From NCBI GenBank assembly GCA_022790685.1, contig JAAVXQ010000087.1, positions 1 to 10,902 on the forward strand: a stretch of DNA of 10,902 bases, written 5' to 3'. Shown piece after piece: positions 1-6,340 of the stretch. The DNA comes from Clostridia bacterium (lineage in GTDB: Bacteria; Bacillota; Clostridia; TANB77; CAG-508). The position numbers and the translations under genes were made by a program. A model generated the notes under the pieces. The model had not been told where the DNA came from. It searched no databases and saw only the letters and a list, made by a program, of their open reading frames with translations. Within the stretch, counting starts at the first letter, position 1. Each line of letters starts with the position of its first letter.

Positions 1-1
1 A

Positions 2-676
2 AAAGCATATGATAATTATGATTTTCATGATGCATATCATGCTATAAATCAATTTTGTGTTGTAGATATGAGTCAATTCTATTTAGATATAATAAAAGAT
101 AGATTATATACTTCAAAACCAGATTCTATTGAAAGAAAAGCAGCTCAAACTACAATGTATGAGATATTATCAAGTTTAGTAAGAATATTAGCACCAATGA
201 CATGTTTTACTGCAGAAGAAATTTGGAAATATATGCCACATAAAAAAGGCGAAAATCTTGATAGTGTTATGCTAGAATATTATCCAAAACCAAATTCAAA
301 ATATGATGATGAGATGTTAGCATTAAAATGGAAAAAACTAATAGCTATAAAAGATGAAGTAGCTAAAAAATTAGAAATAGCTAGAGCTAATAAAGAAATA
401 GGACTTTCACTAGCTGCAAAAGTTACTTTATTTGCTGAAGGTGATGAATATGAATTTATAAAAGGAAAAGAAGAACTTTTAAAAGAAATATTTATAGTAT
501 CAGAGGTAGAAATTAAAGAAAATAGAAGAAATGAAGATACAGAAGTATCTGTTGGAGTTAAGGTAAGTACAGCAGAAGGTGAAAAGTGTGAAAGATGCTG
601 GATGGTATCAAATACTGTAGGAGAAGATAAAGAAAATCCTACGATTTGCCATAGATGTAGTGAAAATCTTAAATAA
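2..676 (+). CDS. ileS: Isoleucine--tRNA ligase, C-terminal part (5' end outside window)
   Basis: Class I aminoacyl-tRNA synthetase that charges tRNA-Ile in the cytoplasm. Only the last 224 residues are present; the frame is open from base 2, so the ATG at 68 is an internal methionine and not the start. What is seen: the anticodon-binding helical domain with the family-typical stretch ILAPMTCFTAEEIWKYMP, followed by the C-terminal zinc-binding module with two Cys pairs, CERC (visible residues 196-199) and CHRC (216-219). The protein stops five residues later (TAA at 674-676), as in full-length bacterial IleS. The frame is intact. A strong intrinsic terminator begins seven bases after the stop, so this is the last gene of its transcript. 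The identification is secure; only the truncation by the window edge limits it. Confidence 0.96.
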   Translation, partial: KAYDNYDFHDAYHAINQFCVVDMSQFYLDIIKDRLYTSKPDSIERKAAQTTMYEILSSLVRILAPMTCFTAEEIWKYMPHKKGENLDSVMLEYYPKPNSKYDDEMLALKWKKLIAIKDEVAKKLEIARANKEIGLSLAAKVTLFAEGDEYEFIKGKEELLKEIFIVSEVEIKENRRNEDTEVSVGVKVSTAEGEKCERCWMVSNTVGEDKENPTICHRCSENLK

Positions 677-682
677 AATGAT

Positions 683-727
683 AAATAAACACTATTGTTA
701 AGTATTTAATAATAGTGTTTATTTTTT
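683..727 (+). terminator. Intrinsic terminator after ileS
   Basis: The arms AAATAAACACTATT (683-696) and AATAGTGTTTATTT (711-724) are perfect inverted repeats. Pairing continues inward through one G-U pair and four A-U pairs to a GTAT tetraloop at 702-705, giving about 19 paired positions. The right arm runs into a T tract (722-727). This is a textbook Rho-independent terminator, and it isolates ileS from the exporter operon. Confidence 0.9.
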
Positions 728-771
728 GTCTTATTTTTGAATATATAATTTATAAAAAAGTATTAAAGGTA

Positions 772-799
772 TTGTAAAATAATAAAATAGATATATAAT
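772..799 (+). promoter_or_regulatory. Putative sigma-A promoter of the exporter operon
   Basis: TTGTAA (772-777) and TATAAT (794-799) are separated by 16 bases, close to the vegetative consensus. They lie 34 bases upstream of the adaptor-1 ATG and downstream of the ileS terminator, where the operon needs a promoter. The surrounding sequence is so AT-rich that -10-like boxes are common by chance, so this is a plausible call, not a proven one. Confidence 0.5.
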
Positions 800-832
800 G
801 TTTATATAAATATTATTAAAGGGGAATATAGT

Positions 833-2207
833 ATGAAAAGAATAAGAGAAAAGGGTAAGAAAAAGAGCAAAAAAATAATTATAATAATAGCTATAATTCT
901 TATCTTAATGATTGCATTTTTTGTTTATAAAAAGGTAACTAATAAAGAAGAAGGAGAAAATACTGTTGCTGTACAGTCGGTTGGAGCTATTACAGGAACA
1001 GCAAATACTTCACAAAATAGATTTTCTGGTATTGTAATTTCTCGGAAAGACTGTAAAGCTAAAAAAAGAGGAAAATAAAGAAATCAAAAAAGTGTATGTA
1101 GAAGTGGGGCAATCAGTTAAAGCTGGTGAAAAACTTTTTGAATATGATACAGAAGATATAAAAATAAAGATAGACCAAGAAAACTTAGAAGTAGAAAAAA
1201 TGCAAAATAGTATCTCTAATTCTAGAAAACAAATAGATACAATAAATGCAGAAAAAGCAGCAAATCCTGGTGGAGATCATGCTTCATTTAATATAGACAT
1301 TCAAACTCTTGAAAATGACATAAAACAAACAGAATATAGTATAAAATCAAAGAAAACAGAAATTGATAGGTTAAAAAAATCATTAAAAAATGTAGTTATA
1401 ACTTCTGAAATTGATGGTATAGTGCAAACTATAAAAGATTCAGAAAACAATGATGACCAAAGCGGAATGATGATGGATGGAGGGCAAACGCAAGATGATT
1501 CTTATATAACAATTATGCAAACAGGAGAGTATAAAGTTAAAGGCGTAATAAATGAACAAAATATGTGGTCTTTAAATACTGGTGATAGAGTAAAGATACA
1601 CTCAAGAATTGATGAAAATATTAGTTGGGGTGGAAGCATAGAAAGTATAGATACATCAAATCCAGAAAGCAATAATAACAATAGTTTTTATATGATGAAT
1701 GGAGATGATTCAATGAATAGATCATCAAAATATCCATTTTATATAGTTTTAGATTCGAAAGAAGGACTTATGCTTGGTCAACATGTTTATATAGAAAAAG
1801 ATGTAGGACAAGAAAATGAAAGACAAGGCTTATGGCTTTCAAATTATTACGTAATAGAAGAAAATGGTGAGTATTTTGTATGGGCATCTAATAAAAATGA
1901 AAAATTAGAAAAGAGAAAAATAAAAATAGGTGAAAAAAATGAAGAGATTGGAGAATATCAAATTTTAGAGGGATTAACAGCTGAAGATTATATTGCAGTT
2001 CCTACAGAAGAATTAGAAGAAGGAAAGAAAGTAACAAAATATGATGTTTTAACTGACATTCCAGTAAATATTGAAGGAGAAGTTCCAAATATGGATGTAA
2101 TAGTAGAAGGAGATGGGGAAATATCTGTACCAGAAGAAAGTACAACAACAGATGAATTAACTCCTATGCAACCAACAGAAGAAGTAACTAAAGAAGTTAA
2201 TTTGTAA
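833..2207 (+). CDS. HlyD/MacA-type efflux adaptor 1, interrupted by a +1 frameshift at CGG-A
   Basis: Membrane-fusion (periplasmic adaptor) protein of a MacAB-like exporter. The ATG at 833 follows AGGGG (820-824). The first reading frame encodes a Lys/Arg-rich N-terminus, one membrane anchor (about residues 15-32) and the family-typical RFSGIV(I)S stretch, then hits TAA at 1076-1078. The +1 frame is open from 1038 to TAA 2205-2207 and continues the same protein: KTVKLKK, the lipoyl half-motif VYVEVGQSVKAGEKLFEYD, a coiled-coil hairpin (about corrected residues 108-184), the second lipoyl half (SEIDGIVQTI), beta-barrel and membrane-proximal domains, and an acidic C-terminal tail. Joined at 1043-1046 it gives about 457 residues, normal for the family. 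The GTG at 1092 is not a credible start because it lies inside the lipoyl motif. It is either a pseudogene, a sequencing error or a programmed +1 frameshift; the rest of the gene shows no decay. Confidence 0.85.
1040..1046 (+). other. Frameshift site 1: TCT-CGG-A in adaptor 1
   Basis: The zero frame reads TCT CGG AAA GAC and leaves the family sequence; the +1 frame reads GGA AAG ACT GTA (G-K-T-V) and keeps it. The +1 frame has a stop at 1035-1037, so the shift must occur after that, and conserved residues on both sides narrow it to about 1040-1049. Skipping the C of CGG, or dropping one G, restores the protein. There is no homopolymer of four or more bases at the site, which argues against a typical homopolymer sequencing error. 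Confidence 0.8.
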
Positions 2208-2270
2208 TTTTATTTATAAATAAAATTATTGTCTAGTTTCAAAAAATATAAAAATAGAAATGAGGATAAA

Positions 2271-2942
2271 ATGATTGTAGATATTAGAGATGTTAATAAA
2301 AATTATATACAAGGAAAAATGACAGTAAATGTACTTAAAGATATCAATTTATCTGTAGATGCAGGTGAATATATAGCAATAATGGGACCTTCTGGTTCAG
2401 GAAAAACTACTTTAATGAATATAATAGGTTGTTTAGATGTACAAACCTCAGGAGAATATTTACTAGAAAATCAAGATGTTTCAAAAACAAATGAAGACAA
2501 AATGGCTGATATAAGAAATCAAAAAATTGGTTTTATATTTCAACAATTTCATCTATTACCAAAATTAAATGCACAAGAAAATGTTGCTTTGCCGTTATTA
2601 TATAGAGGTTATGATAAAGAAAAAAGAATGAAAATGGCAGAAGAAGCACTAGAAAAAGTAGGACTAGGAGATAGAAAAGAATTTATGCCAAATCAATTAT
2701 CTGGTGGACAATGCCAACGTGTAGCAATAGCTAGAGCAATTGCAGGAGGTCCAGTTTTAATACTTGCAGACGAACCCACAGGTGCTCTTGATACAAAATC
2801 AGGAGAGCAAGTTATGGAATTATTTAAAAAATTAAATGATGAAGGTGCTACAATAATAATGATAACTCATGAACAAGAAATAGCTGAACATGCAAATAAA
2901 ATTTATTATATAAGAGATGGTATGTTAAGAAAGGATAAGTAA
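2271..2942 (+). CDS. MacB/LolD-type ABC transporter ATP-binding protein
   Basis: Cytoplasmic ATPase (223 residues) that powers the MacAB-like exporter. All ABC motifs are visible: Walker A GPSGSGKTT (39-47), Q-loop at FIFQQFHLLP (about 88-97), signature LSGGQ (143-147), Walker B LILADEPTGALD (163-174) and H-loop ITHEQ (198-202). The short MacB/LolD/YknY form, with the FQxFxLLPxLxAxENVxLPL stretch, separates it from nutrient importers. I chose ATG 2271 because GAGG (2262-2265) sits five bases upstream and the fold starts at MIVDIRDV; the frame extends upstream to a TTG at 2229, which lacks support. The residue after LSGGQ is Cys where Gln is usual, a minor oddity. The stop codon directly abuts the next ATG, so translation is probably coupled. 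The gene has no CGG codon and an intact frame, unlike its neighbours on either side. The substrate is unknown; peptides, lipids or antibiotics are all possible for this class. Confidence 0.93.
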   Translation: MIVDIRDVNKNYIQGKMTVNVLKDINLSVDAGEYIAIMGPSGSGKTTLMNIIGCLDVQTSGEYLLENQDVSKTNEDKMADIRNQKIGFIFQQFHLLPKLNAQENVALPLLYRGYDKEKRMKMAEEALEKVGLGDRKEFMPNQLSGGQCQRVAIARAIAGGPVLILADEPTGALDTKSGEQVMELFKKLNDEGATIIMITHEQEIAEHANKIYYIRDGMLRKDK

Positions 2943-4589
2943 ATGAGGGAAAAAATAAAGGGGAAAAGAAAATGGATAAAAATTGTAATAATTATTATAA
3001 TCATTATTGCAATTATTTCTGCAATTGTAATTTATTTTCTGAAGAAAAATAAAAAAGAAGTAGCTACATATTCTGTAAGAGATATTGGAATGCAGAATTA
3101 TTGGGCAGATTCTTCTAAATCAGAAGGAATGGTTAGAGAAGACAAAATGCAAGCTGTATATTTAAGTTCTACACAAAAGGTAGATAAAGTGCTTGTAAAA
3201 GAAGGCCAAAAAGTAAAAGCTGGAGATACTCTTATTAAATATAATACAACACTTTCAAATTTAGAGTTAGAAAGAAAACAATTGGATGTAAAAAAATTAG
3301 AAATACAATTAAATAAAGCAAAAAAAGAATTAGAAGAAATTAAAAATTATAAACCAGGAGTTCCAACTTATGGAAGTTTGCCAGCAAATCAACCAGAAGA
3401 GCCAAATAATCCAGGTCATGATACACTACCAAACTTAGAACCACCAATAGCAGCTATTTCTAATGATAAAGAAATAAAAGAAAAAGAGAGACTTTTATCT
3501 GGTAATGGAATAGAAAAGCCATATATAATTTTGTGGCAAAAGGATAAAGAATATGATAAACAATTTATAGAGTCTTTAATGGATAGAACAGGGGATAATA
3601 GAACAGAAGTTACAGCAATATTTATGATTAGAGAAAATGATAGTATAACAGGAAATCTTATTAGTTATTCTAAGATTAAGTTTATAAAAAAAGTAACAGA
3701 TTATACTTTTATTATTCAAGAAACTCATTTAGGAAGTGGAGAAGATCCATTATATCCAGAAGATAATTCTAATACAAATAATACTCCTCCTGAACTTACT
3801 CCAGAGCCAGATATAGGGCCAATTTATACAGCGTCAGAGATTACAAGAATGACTTTTGAAAAAGAAAAAGAGATAAGTGATCTTTTGATGAATATAAAGG
3901 TAGCTCAAAGTGAATATAAAAAACTAAAATCGGAATTAGAAAATACAAATGTATCAGCAAAATTAGATGGTGTTGTAAAAACTGTTTTAGATCCAGAATC
4001 AGATGAAGCTAAAGTAAAGCCAGTAATTGTAGTTTCAAGTGGAGGCGGATATTATATACAAGGAAGAGTTTCAGAACTATTATTAGATACAATAAAAATT
4101 GGACAAAAAGTAAATGTACAAACTTTTGAAACAGGAAGTTTTGCAGAAGGTGTAATAGAAAAAATATCAGATAGTCCATTATCAGATAGATATTATAATG
4201 GAATGGATAATCCAAATGTTTCATATTATCCATATACAGTAAGAGTTGATGATTCAGCTAATTTAAAAGAAGGAGAATATGCATCCTTGTCATTAGTAAA
4301 TGAACAAATAGAAAATCAGCAAAACTCAGAAAGTTTTTATATGCCATCAGCTTTTGTAATTTCAGAAAATGGAAAAAATCATGTTTATATGAGAAATAGT
4401 GAAAATAGACTTGAAAAAAGAGAAGTAATTGTAGGCAAGATGATGCATGGTCTTTTAGAAATTAGAAGTGGAATAACTATGGATGATAGAGTAGCCTTTC
4501 CATATGGAAAAGAAGTAAAAGAAGGAAACTTAACTAAAGAATCTTCTACAGAAGAATTATATGCACGGAATGTAGAAATGGAGGTATAA
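2943..4589 (+). CDS. HlyD/MacA-type efflux adaptor 2 with large insert between hairpin arms
   Basis: Second membrane-fusion protein of the operon, 548 residues, starting at an ATG that directly follows the ATPase stop. Visible: basic N-terminus, one hydrophobic anchor (about 12-33), first lipoyl half-motif VDKVLVKEGQKVKAGDTL (80-97), coiled-coil arm (about 103-134), a Pro/Asn-rich linker (137-168), a small globular segment (about 175-265), a second Pro/Asn-rich linker (266-294), the return coiled coil (297-335), second lipoyl half (SAKLDGVVKTVL, 338-349), then beta-barrel and membrane-proximal domains. Unlike adaptor 1, its hairpin tip carries this extra domain of about 160 residues including linkers. 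It differs enough from adaptor 1 to suggest distinct roles, and not a recent duplication. A single in-frame CGG lies at 4566-4568, seven codons before the stop; a +1 shift there would end the protein at TAG 4573-4575 and lose only a few residues. It ends six bases before the permease GTG. Confidence 0.88.
   Translation: MREKIKGKRKWIKIVIIIIIIIAIISAIVIYFLKKNKKEVATYSVRDIGMQNYWADSSKSEGMVREDKMQAVYLSSTQKVDKVLVKEGQKVKAGDTLIKYNTTLSNLELERKQLDVKKLEIQLNKAKKELEEIKNYKPGVPTYGSLPANQPEEPNNPGHDTLPNLEPPIAAISNDKEIKEKERLLSGNGIEKPYIILWQKDKEYDKQFIESLMDRTGDNRTEVTAIFMIRENDSITGNLISYSKIKFIKKVTDYTFIIQETHLGSGEDPLYPEDNSNTNNTPPELTPEPDIGPIYTASEITRMTFEKEKEISDLLMNIKVAQSEYKKLKSELENTNVSAKLDGVVKTVLDPESDEAKVKPVIVVSSGGGYYIQGRVSELLLDTIKIGQKVNVQTFETGSFAEGVIEKISDSPLSDRYYNGMDNPNVSYYPYTVRVDDSANLKEGEYASLSLVNEQIENQQNSESFYMPSAFVISENGKNHVYMRNSENRLEKREVIVGKMMHGLLEIRSGITMDDRVAFPYGKEVKEGNLTKESSTEELYARNVEMEV
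4563..4575 (+). other. Third in-frame CGG-A, near the 3' end of adaptor 2
   Basis: The zero frame reads GCA CGG AAT GTA and continues to TAA 4587-4589. A +1 shift at CGG would read GGA ATG TAG and terminate at 4573-4575, just before the GGAGG (4580-4584) that serves the permease. The zero frame remains open here, so the sequence alone does not show that a shift occurs. It is listed because it is the only other in-frame CGG I find in the window. Confidence 0.5.
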
Positions 4590-4594
4590 AGAAA

Positions 4595-5852
4595 GTGTTT
4601 GAAAATATATCATTAGCTTTTCGGAGGAATATGGGGACATAAATTACGTTCATTTCTTACAATGCTTGGAATTATTATAGGTATTGCAGCAATTATGACA
4701 ATAGTTTCTACAATACAAGGAACAAATGAACAAATAAAGCAAAATTTAATAGGTTCAGGAACAGATGCTGTAAAGATAGAATTATATCAAGGTGATATGC
4801 AGTTAGATTTTAGCTACAATACACCACCAGAGCAAGTTCCAATTATAACAGAAGAGGTAAAAAAACAAATATTAGATTTAGAAGAAGTTTCAAAAGCTGC
4901 ATTATATAATTCACGTCAATATTCGCAAGAAATTTTTTATAAAAATACAGCTTATACAGGAGCCTTGCTAGGAGTAGATAATTCTTATTTAGAACTTTAT
5001 AATTACTATATTCAATATGGAAGAAATTTTGAAGAAAAGGATTTTAAAGAATTTAAAAAAGTAGCCATAATAGATGTAATTGCAGCGAAAACATTATTCG
5101 AAGGTGAAAACCCAATTGGAAAAACAATGGAAATAGTAAGTGAACCATATATAATTATTGGTGTAGTAGATAAAGCTTTAAAATTTAAACCAGTTATAAA
5201 TAGTTTTTCAGATTATAATACATATATGGAACAATCTAATGGAGAGATATTTATTCCAATAACAAATTGGCCTATAATTTATAGATATGATGAACCACAA
5301 AATATAGTTATAAAAGCTATTAATACAGATAATATGACAAAAGCAGGAAAGCAAACTGCTGAAATATTGACAGAAAGAATAGTAAATACAGATGAAAATA
5401 ATAAAATAACATATAAAAATGATGATTTATTAAAACAAGCAAAACAATTACAAGAACTAGGTTCTTCAACAAATAATCAGTTATTATTAATTGCAAGTAT
5501 ATCCTTAGTAGTTGGTGGTATAGGTGTTATGAATATAATGCTGGTATCTGTAACAGAAAGAACAAAAGAAATTGGTCTTAAGAAGGCAATAGGAGCAAAG
5601 AGAAAACGTATATTGTTGCAATTTTTAACAGAAGCCTCTGTTTTAACAAGTATAGGAGGAATACTTGGAATAATAGTAGGAATAATAATGGCACAAGTAG
5701 TATCTAAAATATCAATGATACCAGTATCAATAAGTATACCAGCGACTATAATATCAGTAATTTTCTCAATGATAATAGGAATAATATTTGGTCTTATTCC
5801 AGCAGTGAAAGCTTCAAAATTAAACCCAATAGATGCTTTAAGAAGCGAGTAA
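4595..5852 (+). CDS. MacB/FtsX-family ABC transporter permease, interrupted by a +1 frameshift at CGG-A
   Basis: Integral membrane partner of the ATPase at 2271-2942. Translation most likely starts at GTG 4595, ten bases after GGAGG (4580-4584), giving V-F-E-N-I-S-L-A-F in the first frame, which stops at TAA 4640-4642. The +1 frame, open from 4617, supplies GIWGHKLRSFLTMLGIIIGIAA and the rest of the protein. Joined at 4622-4625 the product is about 418 residues, the usual size. Corrected order: cytoplasmic N-terminus, TM1 (about 20-40), MacB-type extracytoplasmic core domain (about 45-285), TM2 (about 296-318), the conserved loop ERTKEIGLKKAIGAKR (321-336), TM3 and TM4 (about 350-402), and the typical C-terminus P-A-V-K-A-S-K-L-N-P-I-D-A-L-R. 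The first in-frame ATG after the shift (4662) would lose the conserved pre-TM1 residues. Apart from the shift the gene looks fully maintained. It is either a pseudogene, an error or programmed recoding. Confidence 0.87.
4619..4627 (+). other. Frameshift site 2: TTT-CGG-A in the permease, overlapping GGAGG
   Basis: The zero frame reads GCT TTT CGG AGG AAT; the +1 frame reads GGA GGA ATA TGG (G-G-I-W). The +1 frame has a TAG at 4614-4616 and the zero frame a TAA at 4640-4642, so the shift lies between them. Conserved residues narrow it to about 4620-4628. The P-site codon TTT can slip to TTC, which the same Phe tRNA reads, so this is a good +1 slippery site. The shift codon overlaps a Shine-Dalgarno-like GGAGG (4623-4627). 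Confidence 0.8.
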
Positions 5853-5935
5853 AATATAAACCTTAATATTTAAATAATTTAAAAGGAAAAAAATAGTTAA
5901 TAACATATTGATTTTTAAAATAACTTATGTTAAAC

Positions 5936-5941
5936 TATAAT
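5936..5941 (+). promoter_or_regulatory. Putative -10 box of the secG promoter
   Basis: A perfect TATAAT lies 28 bases before the secG ATG. At the ideal distance only a weak TTTTAA-like -35 is present; TTGATT (5908-5913) is 22 bases away, too far for a standard promoter. The box is flanked by a direct repeat AATAGTTAA (5892-5900 and 5939-5947) and an inverted pair TAACATA (5901-5907) and TATGTTA (5926-5932), which could be operator-like or chance in such AT-rich DNA. No terminator with a T tract separates the exporter operon from secG, so read-through is possible. Confidence 0.4.
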
Positions 5942-5969
5942 AGTTAACTTAAGAATCGGAGGAAATAAA

Positions 5970-6218
5970 ATGGAAGTTTTAAAATATATAGTAATGGCAA
6001 TATATGCGATAGTTTGTATAGCACTAGTATTCTTAGTACTAAAACAATCAAAAGAAGATAATGGTGCATCTGGAACTATAGTAGGAGCCTCTGCAAATAA
6101 TTTTTATGAAAAAAATAAAGGTAGAACTAAAGAAGGAAAAATGAAAACAGCTACAATTGTTTTGATGGTAGTTTTTGCAATTTTAACTATAGCTTTAGGA
6201 ATAATATATGTTATTTAA
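5970..6218 (+). CDS. secG: Preprotein translocase subunit SecG
   Basis: Small membrane subunit of the SecYEG protein-conducting channel, which assists SecA-driven export. The 82-residue length is normal. Two hydrophobic segments (about 4-24 and 60-82) flank a polar loop containing the SecG-typical GASGTIVGASANNFYEKNKG (33-52). The N-terminal segment ends in the LVFLVLKQSKEDNGASG pattern of Gram-positive SecG. The start is fixed by CGGAGG (5957-5962), seven bases before ATG. The gene sits between the exporter operon and rnr; a secG-rnr neighbourhood is common in Bacillota. It has its own likely promoter and is followed by a strong terminator, so it probably forms a single-gene transcript here. 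Confidence 0.95.
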   Translation: MEVLKYIVMAIYAIVCIALVFLVLKQSKEDNGASGTIVGASANNFYEKNKGRTKEGKMKTATIVLMVVFAILTIALGIIYVI

Positions 6219-6234
6219 TTAAAAATAAAAATTT

Positions 6235-6269
6235 GGGGGCAGTAATTATATACTGCTCCTTTGTTTTTT
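6235..6269 (+). terminator. Intrinsic terminator after secG
   Basis: GGGGGCAGTA (6235-6244) pairs with TACTGCTCCT (6251-6260), ten pairs including two G-U, around the six-base loop ATTATA. It is followed by TTGTTTTTT. It is one of the few G-rich arms in this AT-rich window and lies 16 bases after the secG stop. Confidence 0.9.
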
Positions 6270-6340
6270 ATAAATTAGTAATATAAAAGTTATTAATATG
6301 GCAAAATAAATAAAAGCAAAAAAAGTGAGGAAATAAAGTA

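Noticed and set aside
1092..2207. An independent gene starting at GTG 1092
   Set aside because: The first residues are the middle of the lipoyl motif, no RBS is placed correctly, and the membrane anchor and preceding conserved stretch are in the upstream frame. It is the second half of adaptor 1.
2229..2270. TTG 2229 as the start of the ATPase
   Set aside because: No RBS precedes it, and the 14 extra residues are not part of the ABC fold. ATG 2271 has GAGG at a good distance.
4623..4642. GGAGG followed by ATG at 4631 as a real internal start
   Set aside because: The ATG opens only three codons before a stop. In the +1 frame there is no usable start near this GGAGG, and the first ATG (4662) would remove the conserved pre-TM1 residues.
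5896..5935. Inverted repeat TAACATA/TATGTTA as a terminator for the exporter operon
   Set aside because: The stem is short and purely AT-rich apart from one G-C pair, the loop is 18 bases, and no T tract follows.
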